Shown: positions 12,646 through 23,617 of the stretch, in pieces
Position numbering within the stretch: the first letter of the stretch is position 1
How the letters are laid out: each line of letters begins with the position of its first letter
Source: Rhodeus uyekii
Lineage: Eukaryota > Chordata > Actinopteri > Cypriniformes > Acheilognathidae
DNA: 64,000 nucleotides
NCBI GenBank assembly: GCA_037043235.1
Contig: JAWRVZ010000140.1
Coordinates: 1,233,001 to 1,297,000, forward strand
Reading direction: 5' to 3'
The notes under the pieces: model-generated
Database searches by the model: none
Seen by the model: only the letters and a program-made list of their open reading frames with translations
Told to the model about the DNA's origin: nothing
Translations under genes and position numbers: made by a program

Positions 12646-14479
12646 TATTATTCTTCATCTTCTTCTTCTTCCGCCATGAAAGTCTATGGCAGCCCATAGA
12701 ACCGTAAGCGGGAAAATGAAAAAAGTTGGCACACTCATTAAAGGACAGTCCAATCATTGACCATAACAAATTTGAAGTCTCTAACTCAATATCTCTAGCG
12801 CCACCAACTGTCCAAAGTTGAACTAACGTTTATGCTAATAACTTTTGAACCGTATGACCTAGAAACAAAATTCTTATGTCCACTGATTCCTTGGCTCAAG
12901 ACGATTCGATTGCACCCTATGACGTCATTTTCCGTCATGAAAATTTTCCCGCCATTTTGAATTTTATGAAAAACCTACTTTTTCGAACTCCTCCTAGGCC
13001 GTTTTTCCGATTTCAACGAAAATTGAACCACATCATCTCCAGACCATGTGGACAAAAAGTTATCCAAAGAAAGTTGATATGTCAAACCGTTTACGAATAA
13101 CTCGCGAAAGAATCCGACGTAATGGTCGCAAAAATGAAATTGAGGCTTTATCTCCGCAACGCATTAGCGTTTTCTGACCAAACTAGGTGTGTGTTATGTC
13201 AATCATGATCTGAGGCTACCTGCAGAGTTTTGGCGCTGTGCCCCCTAGTGGTCAGGAGATATGAAAAAGTTAAATATTTGCTTATAACTTCTGAACGCTT
13301 TGGCCAAAAATAATAAAACTGGTCTCTTTAGATTCAGTGCATCATGCCGAGTCGTGCGATACCAAATTTTCCCATATCGGCCATTTTGAGCGTCGGCCAT
13401 TTTGAATATTGTCATAAATTGCTATATTTAACAAAGATATTGGCGTATCGTTACGAAACTCAATATGTGTCTTCGGCACCTAACCTTGATACGACTCAAA
13501 AAGTTTCGAGGCAGCACCCCCTTGTGGTCAAAAATTATAACCAAATTTACAAATATGCTAATAACTTTTGAGTGCGTTAACCTATGGTAAAACAAATTAT
13601 CTTTATACGTTCCTTGGGTCAAACCGAGAACACAGATACCAAATTTGTCATAGTCGGCCAAACTTCTTGTCCACCATGTTGTTTTTCTTTAAAAACCTAC
13701 TTTTTCGAACTCCTCCCAGACCGTTTGTCCAATTTTCACCAAAATTAAACCACATCATCTCCAGACCATCATGACAAAAAGTTATCCAAAGAAAGTTGAT
13801 ATGTCAAACCGTTTACGAATAACTCGCGAAAGAATCCGACGTAATGGTCGCAAAAATGAAATTGAGGCTTTATCTCCGCAACGCATTAGCGTTTTCTGAC
13901 CAAACTAGGTGTGTGTTATGTCAATCATGGTCTGAGGCTACCTGCAGAGTTTTGGCGCTCTGCCCCCTAGTGGTCAGGAGATATTAAAAAACTGACATTT
14001 TTGATTATAACTCCTGAACGCTTTGTCTAAAAATCATGAAACTGCTGTCTTTAGATCCAGTGGGTCATGCCGAGTCCTGTGATACCAAATTTTCCCATAT
14101 CGGCCATTTTGAGCGTCTGCCATTTCGATTTTTCTTATAAGATGCTATGTTTAACAAACACATGACTTTAGTGCTCTGTCAGCAATGGTTTACCCAATTG
14201 AAAGCAAACTTTGCATGTGTCAATGTCACCACACTCTCAATGTACCACATGAATTGACACTACAATTTGGTTACAGCGCTGCCTGTTGGTTGAATGTGAT
14301 AAACCATTAAATCGAAATACTAAAGACCGTATTGTTGATTTTTCAGCCATTTAGACTTAAGTCATATTGAAATGTCTTTAGATTCTTACTGCCGTTGGTC
14401 TGATGATGCCAGCCATGTCGGCATGACATTTAATGCCCTCCTTGCGCTTGGCCCCGTGATGGCTGCTAGCAGCTATATT
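12646..14479 (+). repeat. Family B long monomer 9, no head
   Basis: Long form with a short TTA/TTC start. The internal sequence is very close to monomer 8 in its middle and 3' parts. The 3' subterminal repeat is at 14446-14455 and the hairpin at 14462-14473. Confidence 0.9.
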
Positions 14480-14606
14480 TAGGGGCCAAGCACCGAAGGT
14501 GCGGAGGCACCTATTGTTTTTGTTCCGGTTCTTATTATTATTATTATTATTAGGGGCCAAGCACAGAAGGTGCGGAGGCACCTATTGTTTCTGTTCCGGT
14601 TCTTAT
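14480..14606 (+). repeat. Two tandem 5' heads, B type
   Basis: Heads 71 bp apart, separated by extra TTA units. The second has a hairpin mismatch (GCACAGAAGG). Confidence 0.9.
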
Positions 14607-15711
14607 TATTATTCTTCATCTTCTTCCGCCATGGGAGTCTATGACAGCCCATAGAACCGTAAGCGGGAAAATGAAAAAAAGTTGTCACACTCATAAAAGA
14701 CAGTCCAATCATTGACCATAGCAAAATTGAAGTCTCTAACTCAATATCTCTAGCGCCACCAACTGTCCAAAGTTGAACTAACGTTTATGCTAATAACTTT
14801 TGAACCGTATGACCTAGAAACAAAATTCTTATGTCCACTGATTCCTTGGCTCAAGACGATTCGATTGCATCCTATGACGTCATTTTCCGTCATGAAATTT
14901 TTCCCGCCATTTTGAATTTTATGAAAAACCTACTTTTTCGAACTCCTCCTAGGCCGTTTTTCCGATTTCAACGAAAATTGAACCACATCATCTCCAGACC
15001 ATGTGGACAAAAAGTTATCCAAAGAAAGTTGATATGTCAAACAGTTTACGAATAACTCGCGAAAGAATCCGACGTAATGATCGCAAAAATGAAATTGAGG
15101 CTTTATCTCCGCAACGCATTAGCGTTTTCTGACCAAACTAGGTGTGTGTTATGTCAATCATGATCTGAGGCTACCTGCAGAGTTTTGGCGCTCTGCCCCC
15201 TAGTGGTCAGGAGATATGAAAAAGTTAAATATTTGCTTATAACTTCTGAACGCTTTGGCCAAAAATAATAAAACTGGTGTCTTTAGATCCAGTGGGTCAT
15301 GCCGAGTCATGTGATACCAAATTTTCCCATATCGGCCATTTTGAGCGTCTGCCATTTCGATTTTTCTTATAAGATGCTATGTTTAACAAACACATGACTT
15401 TAGTGCTCTGTCAGCAATGGTTTACCCAATTGAAAGCAAACTTTGCATGTGTCAATGTCACCACACTCTCAATGTACCACATGAATTGACACTACAATTT
15501 GGTTACAGCGCTGCCTGTTGATTGAATGTGATAAACCATTAAATCGAAATACTAAAGACCGTATTGTTGATTTTTCAGCCATTTAGACTTAAGTCATATT
15601 GAAATGTCTTTAGATTCTTACTGCCGTTGGTCTGATGATGCCAGCCATGTCGGCATGACATTTAATGCCCTCCTTGCGCTTGGCCCCGTGATGGCTGCTA
15701 GCAGCTATATT
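14480..15711 (+). repeat. Family B short monomer 10, with two heads
   Basis: Heads at 14480 and 14551; the second has an A-for-C change (GCACAGAAGGTGC) that weakens its hairpin. The short core passes from first-block sequence into second-block sequence near 15270. The 3' subterminal repeat is at 15678-15687 and the hairpin at 15694-15705. Confidence 0.9.
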
Positions 15712-15767
15712 TAGGGGCCAAGCACCGAAGGTGCGGAGGCACCTATTGTAATTGTTCCGGTTCTTTA
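15712..15767 (+). repeat. 5' head, B type, single
   Basis: B head of the TTGTAATTGTTCCGG variant. The same variant precedes other TTC-subtype monomers at 17616 and 44417. Confidence 0.9.
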
Positions 15768-15780
15768 TTATTATTATTCA

Positions 15781-15812
15781 TCTTCTTCTTCTTCTTCTTC
15801 TTCTTCTTCTTC
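15781..15812 (+). repeat. (TTC)n microsatellite
   Basis: Longest TTC run of the window, about one unit longer than in its near-identical copies. Confidence 0.9.
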
Positions 15813-16108
15813 CGCCATGGAAGTCTATGTAAGGCCATAGAACCGTTTGCGGGAAAATGATAAAATTTGGCACACTGATAGAGGACAAGCCAATCATTGA
15901 CCATAGCAAATTTGAAGTCTCTAACTCAATGTCTCTAGCGCCACCAACTGTCCAAAGTTGCACTCACGTTTACGTAAATAACTCTTGAACCGTATGTCCT
16001 AGAAACAAAATTCTTTCGTCCACTAATTCCTTGGCTCAAGACGATTCGATTGCACCCTATGACGTCATTTTCCGTCATGAAAATTTTCCCGCCATTTTGA
16101 ATTTTACG

Positions 16109-16548
16109 AAAAACCTACTTTTTCGAACTCCTCCTAGGCCGTTTGTCCGATTTTCACGAAAATTGAACCACATCATCTCCAGACTATGCGTACAAAAAGT
16201 TATTAAAAGAAAGTTTATTTGTCAAACCGTTTACGAATAACTTGCGAATGAATTCGACAAAATGGCCGCAGAAATGAAAGCGAGGCTTTATCTCTGCAAC
16301 GCATTAGCGTATTCTGACCAAACTTGGTGTGTGTTATGGCAATGATGGTCTGAGGCTACCTGCGGAGATTTGGCGCTCTGCCCCCTAGTGGTCTGGAGAT
16401 ATGAAAAAGTGAAATATTTGCTTATAACTTCTGAACGCTTCGATCAAAAATCATAAAACTGGTCTCGTTAGATTCAGGGCATCATGCCGAGTCGTGCAAT
16501 ACCAAATTTTCCCATATCGGCCATTTTGAGGGTCGGCCATTTTGAATT
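16109..16548 (+). repeat. Internal direct duplicate, copy 1 (reference monomer 11)
   Basis: A block of about 440 bp beginning AAAAACCTACTTTTTCGAACTC and ending near CCATATCGGCCATTTT. It recurs 721 bp downstream in the same monomer. Long B monomers have both copies; short ones pass from copy 1 into the end of copy 2. Confidence 0.85.
16380..16391 (-). promoter_or_regulatory. CTCF-core-like motif, reference monomer 11, site 1
   Basis: The minus strand reads CCACTAGGGGGCAGAGCGC, which fits the vertebrate CTCF core (CC-A-S-Y-A-G-R-K-G-G-C-R-S). This site recurs in nearly every A/B monomer, always in this orientation. Binding is not shown by sequence alone. Confidence 0.5.
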
Positions 16549-16653
16549 TTGTCATAAATTGCTATATTTAACAAACACATTGGTGTATCGTTACGAAACT
16601 CGATATGTGTCTTCGGCATCTGGGCCTGATACAACACAAAAAGTTTCGAGGCA

Positions 16654-16669
16654 GCGCCACCTTGTGGTC
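16654..16669 (-). promoter_or_regulatory. CTCF-core-like motif, reference monomer 11, site 2
   Basis: The minus strand reads GACCACAAGGTGGCGC, again a fit to the CTCF core with the GGTGGCGC ending. It is present in A and many long B monomers, altered in the monomer 8/9 type (GCACCCCCTTGTGG), and absent from short B monomers. Confidence 0.45.
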
Positions 16670-16830
16670 AAAAGTTATAAACAAATTTGCAAAAATGCTA
16701 ATAACTTTTGAACACGTTAACCTATGGTAAAATAAGTTGTCTTTATACGTTCCTTGGGTCAAACCGAGAACACAGATACCAAATTTGTCATAGTCGGCCA
16801 AACTTCCTGTCCGCCATGTTGTTTTTCTTT

Positions 16831-17268
16831 AAAAACCTACTTTTTCGAACTCCTCCCACACCGTTTGTCCAATTTTCACCAAAATTGAATCATAACATCT
16901 TCAGACCATGCTGACAAAAAGTTATTAAAATAAAGTTGATTCGTCAAACAGGTTTCGATAAAATTGCGAACAAATTTGACCAAATGGCCACCAAATAAAG
17001 CGAGGCTATATCTCCGCAACGCATTAGCGTATTCTGACCAAACTTTCTGTGTGTCATGTCAATCATGATCTGAGGCTACCTGCAGAGTTTTGGCGCTCTG
17101 CCCCCTAGTGGTCAGGAGATATAAAATACTGACATTTTTGATTATAACTCCTGAATGCTTTGTCCAAAAATCATGAAACTGCTGTCTTTAGATTCAGGGC
17201 ATCATGCCGAGTCGTGCGATACCAAATTTTCCCATATCGGCCATTTTCAGCGTCAGCTATTTAGAATT
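16831..17268 (+). repeat. Internal direct duplicate, copy 2 (reference monomer 11)
   Basis: Second copy of the 440-bp block at an offset of 720-722 bp. It is diverged from copy 1, so the duplication predates the array's recent homogenisation. Family A keeps only the first part of copy 2. Confidence 0.85.
17100..17111 (-). promoter_or_regulatory. CTCF-core-like motif, reference monomer 11, site 3
   Basis: Second-block counterpart of site 1, 720 bp downstream, with the same CCACTAGGGGGC core on the minus strand. Confidence 0.5.
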
Positions 17269-17615
17269 TTGTCATGAAATGCTATGCTTAACAAACACAT
17301 GACTTTAAAGCTGGATGTCAGCAATGCTTTACCCTATTGACACCAAACTTTGCATGTGTCATTGTCACCTCACTCTGGATATACCACATGATTTGACACA
17401 TCAGTTTGGTTACAGCGCTGAGTTATCGAACGTGATAAACCATTACATTGAATTGCTAAAGACCGTATTGATGATTTTTCAGCCATTTAGACTGAAGTCA
17501 TATTGGTATGTCTTTAGATGCTTACTGCTGTTGGTCTGATGCTGCCAGCCATGTCGGCATAACATTTAATGCCCTCCTAATGCTTGGCCCCGTCATGGCT
17601 GCTTGCAGCTATATT

Positions 17616-17671
17616 TAGGGGCCAAGCACCGAAGGTGCGGAGGCACCTATTGTAATTGTTCCGGTTCTTTA
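17616..17671 (+). repeat. 5' head, B type, single
   Basis: Same TTGTAATTGTTCCGG variant as the head at 15712. Confidence 0.9.
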
Positions 17672-17685
17672 TTATTATTATTCAT

Positions 17686-17714
17686 CTTCTTCTTCTTCTT
17701 CTTCTTCTTCTTCC
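17686..17714 (+). repeat. (TTC)n microsatellite
   Basis: TTC run at the start of monomer 12. Confidence 0.9.
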
Positions 17715-19520
17715 GCCATGGAAGTCTATGTAAGGCCATAGAACCGTTTGCGGGAAAATGATAAAATTTGGCACACTGATAGAGGACAAGCCAATCATTG
17801 ACCATAGCAAATTTGAAGTCTCTAACTCAATGTCTCTAGCGCCACCAACTGTCCAAAGTTGCACTCACGTTTACGTAAATAACTCTTGAACCGTATGACC
17901 TAGAAAAAAAATTCTTTCGTCCACTAATTCCTTGGCTCATGACGATTCGATTGCACCCTATGACGTCATTTTCCGTCATGAAAATTTTCCCGCCATTTTG
18001 AATTTTACGAAAAACCTACTTTTTCGAACTCCTCCTAGGCCGTTTTTCCGATTTCAACGAAAATTGAACCACATCATCTCCAGACAATGTGGACAAAAAG
18101 TTATCCAAAGAAAGTTGATATGTCAAACCGTTTACGAATAACTCGCGAAAGAATCCGACGTAATGGTCGCAAAAATGAAATTGAGGCTTTATCTCCGCAA
18201 CGCATTAGCGTTTTCTGACCAAACTAGGTGTGTGTTATGTCAATCATGATCTGAGGCTACCTGCAGAGTTTTGGCGCTGTGCCCCCTAGTGGTCAAGAGA
18301 TATGAAAAAGTTAAATATTTGATTATAACTTCTGAACGCTTTGGCCAAAAATAATAAAACTGGTCTCTTTAGATTCAGTGCATCATGCCGAGTAGTGCGA
18401 TACCAAATTTTCCCATATCGGCCATTTTGAGCGTCGGCCATTTTGAATATTGTCATAAATTGCTATATTTAACAAAGATATTGGCGTATCGTTACGAAAC
18501 TCAATATGTGTCTTCGGCACCTAACCTTGATACGACTCAAAAAGTTTCGAGGCAGCACCCCCTTGTGGTCAAAAATTATAACCAAATATACAAATATGCT
18601 AATAACTTTTGAGTGCGTTAACCTATGGTAAAACAAATTATCTTTATACGTTCCTTGGGTCAAACCGAGAACACAGATACCAAATTTGTCATAGTCGGCC
18701 AAACTTCTTGTCCACCATGTTGTTTTTCTTTAAAAACCTACTTTTTCGAACTCCTCCCAGACCGTTTGTCCAATTTTCAACAAAATTAAACCACATCATT
18801 TCCAGACCATCTTGACAAAAAGTTATCCAAAGAAAGTTGATATGTCAAACCGTTTACGAATAACTCGCGAAAGAATCTGACGTAATGGTTGCAAAAATGA
18901 AATTGAGGCTTTATCTCCGCAACGCATTAGCGTTTTCTGACCAAACTAGGTGTGTGTTATGTCAATCATGGTTTGAGGCTACCTGCAGAGATTTGGCGCT
19001 CTGCCCCCTAGTGGTCAGGAGATATCAAAAAACTGACATTTTTGATTATAACTCCTGAACGCTTTGTCTAAAAATCATGAAACTGGTCTCTTTAGATCCA
19101 GTGGGTCATGCCGAGTCCTGTGATACCAAATTTTCCCATATCGGCCATTTTGAGCGTCTGCCATTTCGATTTTTCTTGTAAGATGCTATGTTTAACAAAC
19201 ACATGACTTTAGTGGTCTGTCAGCAATGGTTTACCCAATTGAAAGCAAACTTTGCATGTGTCAATGTCACCACACTCTCAATGTACCACATGAATTGACA
19301 CTACAATTTGGTTACAGCGCTGCCTGTTGGTTGAATGTGATAAACCATTAAATCGAATTGCTAAAGACCGTATTGTTGGTTTTTCAGCCATTTAGACTTA
19401 AGTCATATTGAAATGTCTTTAGATTCTTACTGCCGTTGGTCTGATGATGCCAGCCATGTCGGCATGACATTTAATGCCCTCCTTGCGCTTGGCCCCGTGA
19501 TGGCTGCTAGCAGCTATATT

Positions 19521-19576
19521 TAGGGGCCAAGCACCGAAGGTGCGAAGGCACCTATTGTTTCTGTTCCGGTTCTTAT
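19521..19576 (+). repeat. 5' head, B type, single
   Basis: GCGAAGGCACC variant with TTTCTGTTCCGG, as at 9605 and 44301. Confidence 0.9.
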
Positions 19577-21280
19577 TATTATTCTTCATCTTCTTCCGCC
19601 ATGGGAGTCTATGACAGCCCATAGAACCGTAAGCGGGAAAATGAAAAAAAGTTGGCACACTCATTAAAGACAGTCCAATCATTGACCATAACAAATTTGA
19701 AGTCTCTAACTCAATATCTCTAGCGCCACCAACTGTCCAAAGTTGAACTAACGTTTATGCTAATAACTTTTGAACCGTATGACCTAGAAACAAAATTCTT
19801 ATGTCCACTGATTCCTTGGCTCAAGACGATTCGATTGCACCCTATGACGTCATTTTCCGTCATGAAATTTTTCCCGCCATTTTGAATTTTATGAAAAACC
19901 TACTTTTTCGAACTCCTCCTAGGCCGTTTGTCCGATTTCAACGAAAATTGAACCACATCATCTCCAGACCATGTGGACAAAAAGTTATCCAAAGAAAGTT
20001 GATATGTCAAACAGTTTACGAATAACTCGCGAAAGAATCCGACGTAATGGTCGCAAAAATGAAATTGAGGCTTTATCTCCGCAACGCATTAGCGTTTTCT
20101 GACCAAACTCGGTGTGTGTTATGTCAATCATGATCTGAGGCTACCTGCAGAGTTTTGGCGCTGTGCCCCCTAGTGGTCAGGAGATATGAAAAAGTTAATT
20201 ATTTGCTTATAACTTCTGAACGCTTTGGCCAAAAATAATAAAACTGGTCTCTTTAGATTCAGTGCATCATGCCGAGTCGTGCGATACCAAATTTTCCCAT
20301 ATCGGCCATTTTGAGCGTCGGCCATTTTGAATATTGTCATAAATTGCTATATTTAACAAAGATATTGGCGTATCATTACGAAACTCAATATGTGTCTTCG
20401 GCACCTAACCTTGATACGACTCAAAAAGTTTCGAGGCAGCACCCCCTTGTGGTCAAAAATTATAACCAAATTTACAAATATGCTAATAACTTTTGAGTGC
20501 GTTAACCTATGGTAAAACAAATTATCTTTATACGTTCCTTGGGTCAAACCAAGAACATAGATACCAAATTTGTCATAGTCGGCCAAACTTCTTGTCCACC
20601 ATGTTGTTTTTCTTTAAAAACCTACTTTTTCGAACTCCTCCCAGACCGTTTGTCCAATTTTCACCAAAATTAAACCACATCATCTCCAGACCATCCTGAC
20701 AAAAAGTTATCCAAAGAAAGTTGATATGTCAAACCGTTTACGAATAACTCGCGAAAGAATCCGACGTAATGGTCGCAAAAATGAAATTGAGGCTTTATCT
20801 CCGCAACGCATTAGTGTTTTCTGACCAAACTAGGTGTGTGTTATGTCAATCATGATCTGAGGCTACCTGCCGAGTTTTGGCGCTCTGCCCCCTAGTGGTC
20901 AGGAGATATTAAAAAACTGACATTTTTGATTATAACTCCTGAACGCTTTGTCTAAAAATCATGAAACTGCTGTCTTTAGATCCAGTGGGTCATGCCGAGC
21001 CCTGTGATACCAAATTTTCCCATATCGGCCATTTTGAGCGTCTGCCATTTCGATTTTTCTTATAAGATGCTATGTTTAACAAACACATGACTTTAGTGCT
21101 CTGTTAGCAATGGTTTACCCAATTGAAAGCAAACTTTGCATGTGTCAATGTCACCACACTCTCAATGTACCACATGAATTGACACTACAATTTGGTTACA
21201 GCGCTGCCTGTTGGTTGAACGTGATAAACCATTAAATCGAATTACTAAAGACCGTGTTGTTGATTTTTCAGCCATTTAGA
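19521..21280 (+). repeat. Family B long monomer 13, 3' end deleted
   Basis: One head with the GCGAAGGCACC variant, then a long core. It stops abruptly at CCATTTAGA (21280), where other monomers continue for about 170-190 bp to the 3' subterminal repeat and hairpin. The sequence then resumes inside the next head at CGAAGGTGC. Confidence 0.9.
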
Positions 21281-21322
21281 CGAAGGTGCGGAGGCACCTA
21301 TTGTTTTTGTTCCGGTTCTTAT
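21281..21322 (+). repeat. 5'-truncated head, B type
   Basis: The first 14 bases of the head, including the 5' subterminal repeat, are missing. It is fused to the 3'-truncated monomer 13. Confidence 0.9.
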
Positions 21323-22431
21323 TATTATTATTATTATTATTCTTCTTCTGCCATTGAAGTCTATGACAGCCCATAGAACCGTAAGCGGGAAAATGAAAAA
21401 AAGTTGGCACACTCATAAAGGAGAGTCCAATCATTGACCATAGCAAAATTGAAGTCTCTAACTCAATCTCTATAGCGCCACCAACCGTCCAAAGTTGCAC
21501 TCACGTTTACGTAAATAACTTTTGAACCGTATGTCCTAGAAACAAAATTCTTTTGTCCACTGATTCCTTGGCTCAAGACGATTCGATTGCACCCTATGAC
21601 GTCATTTTCCGTCATGAAAATTTTCCCGCCATTTTGAATTTTATGAAAAACCTACTTTGTCGAACTCCTCCTAGGCCGTTCGTCCGATCTTCACGAAAAT
21701 TGAACCACATCATCTCCCGACAATGTGGACAAAACGATATATAAAGAAAGTTGATTCGACAAACCGTTTACGAATAACTCGCGAAAGAATCCGAGGTAAA
21801 AGTCGCCAAATTGAAACTGAGGCTTTATCTCCGCAATGCATTAGTCTTTTCTGACCAAACTAGGTGTGTGTTATGTCAATCATGGTCTGAGGCTACCTGC
21901 AGAGTTTTGGCGCTCTGCCCCCTAGTGGTCAGGAGTTATGAAAAACTGACTTTTTTGCTTATAACTTCTGAACCCTTTGGCCAAAAAACATGAAACTGGT
22001 CTCTTTAGATCCAGTGGGTCATGCCGAGTCCTGTGATACCAAATATTCCCATATCGGCCATTTTGAGCGTCTGCCATTTCGATTTTTCTTATAAGATGCT
22101 AAGTTTAACAAACACATGACTTTAGTGCTCTGTCAGCAATGGTTTACCCAATTGAAAGCAAACTTTGCATGTGTCAGTCACCACACTCTCAATGTACCAC
22201 ATGAATTGACACTACAATTTGGTTACAGCGCTGCCTGTTGGTTGAATGTGATAAACCATTAAATCGAAATACTAAAGACCGTATTGTTGATTTTTCAGCC
22301 ATTTAGACTTAAGTCATATTGAAATGTCTTTAGATTCTTACTGCCGTTGGTCTGATGATGCAAGCCATGTCGGCATAACATGTAATGCCCTCCTTGCGCT
22401 TGGCCCCGTGATGGCTGCTAGCAGCTATATT
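21281..22431 (+). repeat. Family B short monomer 14, with 5'-truncated head
   Basis: It starts with the last 42 or so bases of a head that lacks TAGGGGCCAAGCAC. The short core closely matches monomer 28, at a constant offset of 29213 bp. The 3' subterminal repeat is at 22398-22407 and the hairpin at 22414-22425. Confidence 0.9.
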
Positions 22432-23499
22432 TATTATTATTCTTCTTCTGCCATTGAAGTCTATGACAGCCCATAGAACCGTAAGCGGGAAAATGAAAAA
22501 AAGTTGGCACACTGATAAAGGAGAGTCCAATCATTGACCATAGCAAAATTGAAGTCTCTAACTCAATCTCTCTAGCGCCACCAACTGTCCAAAGTTGCAC
22601 TCACGTTTACGTAAATAACTTTTGAACCGTATGTCCTAGAAACAAAATTCTTTTGTCCACTGATTCCTTGGCTCAAGACGATTCGATTGCACCCTATGAC
22701 GTCATTTTCCGTCATGAAGATTTTCCCGCCATTTTGAATTTTATGAAAAACCTACTTTGTCGAACTCCTCCTAGGCCGTTCGTCCGATGTTCACGAAAAT
22801 TGAACCACATCATCTCCCGACAATGTGGACAAAACGATATATAAAGAAAGTTGATTCGTCAAACCGTTTACGAATAACTCGCGAAAGAATCTGAGGTAAA
22901 AGTCGCCAAAATGAAATTGAGGCTTTATCTCCCCAATGCATTAGCCTTTTCTGACCAAACTAGGTGTGTGTTATGTCAATCATGGTTTGAGGCTACCTGC
23001 AGAGTTTTGGCGCTGTGCCCCCTAGTGGTCAGGAGTTATCAAAAACTGACTTTTTTGCTTATAACTTCTGAACCCTTTGGCCAAAAATCATGAAACTGGT
23101 CTCTTTAGATCCAGTGGGTCATGCCGAGTCCTGTGATAGCAAATATTCCCATATCGGGCATTTTGAGCGTCTGCCATTTCGATTTTTCTTATAAGATGCT
23201 ATGTTTAACAAACACATGACTTTAGTGCTCTGTCAGCCATGGTTTACCCAATTTACCCAATGTACCACATGAATTGACACTACAATTTGGTTACAGCGCT
23301 GCCTGTTGGTCGAACGTGATAAACCATTAAATCGAACTACTAAAGACCGTATTGTTGATTTTTCAGCCATTTAGACTTAAGTCATATTGAAATGTCTTTA
23401 GATTCTTACTGCCGTTGGTCTGATGATGCCAGCCATGTCGGCATGACATTTAATGCCCTCCTTGCGCTTGGCCCCGTGATGGCTGCTAGCAGCTATATT
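22432..23499 (+). repeat. Family B short monomer 15, with a private deletion
   Basis: Headless short form. About 50 bp is missing near 23250, where TTTACCCAATTTACCCAATG joins directly. Monomers 32 and 34 carry the same deletion, marking a sub-lineage. The 3' subterminal repeat is at 23466-23475 and the hairpin at 23482-23493. Confidence 0.9.
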
Positions 23500-23617
23500 T
23501 AGGGGCCAAGCACCGAAGGTGCGGAGGCACCTATTGTTTTTGTTCCGGTTCTTATTATTATTAGGGGCCAAGCACCGAAGGTGCGGAGGCACCTATTGTT
23601 TTTGTTCCGGTTCTTAT
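23500..23617 (+). repeat. Two tandem 5' heads, B type
   Basis: Heads 62 bp apart (23500, 23562). The same pair and spacing occur at 26609 and 28936. Confidence 0.9.

Larger units (their letters stand above)
15712..17615 (+). mobile_element. Reference copy of the putative non-autonomous Helentron-like (HINE-type) element, family B long
   Basis: This copy shows the full plan. The head starts at 15712 with TAGGGGCCAAGC. A GCACC-GAA-GGTGC hairpin lies at 15722-15734. A TTA/TTC microsatellite follows to about 15812, then a core of about 1.77 kb. The 3' subterminal repeat GCTTGGCCCC is at 17582-17591, the hairpin GCTGCTTGCAGC at 17598-17609, and the copy ends in TATATT. Order and spacing (5' subterminal repeat, hairpin, microsatellite, core, 3' subterminal repeat, terminal hairpin, tandem copies) are those described for Helentron-associated elements such as DINE-1. 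No transposase or Rep/helicase is encoded, so it would be non-autonomous. The class assignment is an inference from structure. A plain satellite or a hairpin-ended DNA transposon remain alternatives. Near-identical copies lie at about 44.42-46.32 kb and 51.65-53.48 kb. Confidence 0.55.
15712..17615 (+). repeat. Family B long monomer 11 (TTC subtype)
   Basis: One head, (TTC)n start, both duplicate blocks. CTCF-like core matches lie at 16380-16391, 16654-16669 and 17100-17111. Near-identical copies are monomers 24 and 29. This is the monomer used as the reference mobile element. Confidence 0.9.
17616..19520 (+). repeat. Family B long monomer 12 (TTC subtype 5' end, monomer-8-like 3' part)
   Basis: The head and (TTC)n start match monomer 11, but from about 18050 the core matches the monomer 8/9 type (for example GTTATCCAAAGAAAG instead of GTTATTAAAAGAAAG). 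It is therefore a mosaic. The 3' subterminal repeat is at 19487-19496 and the hairpin at 19503-19514. Confidence 0.9.

Noticed and set aside
15712..17615. Cut-and-paste MITE with terminal inverted repeats
   Set aside because: The inverted repeats are subterminal, the 3' one lying about 25 bp from the end behind a hairpin, and I see no constant target-site duplication. This fits a rolling-circle type better, though it is not excluded.
18469..18702. Recurrent 77-codon minus-strand frame of long B monomers
   Set aside because: It is present only because the long B copies are homogenised. Copies of the monomer 16/31 type lack it and no protein family is recognisable.
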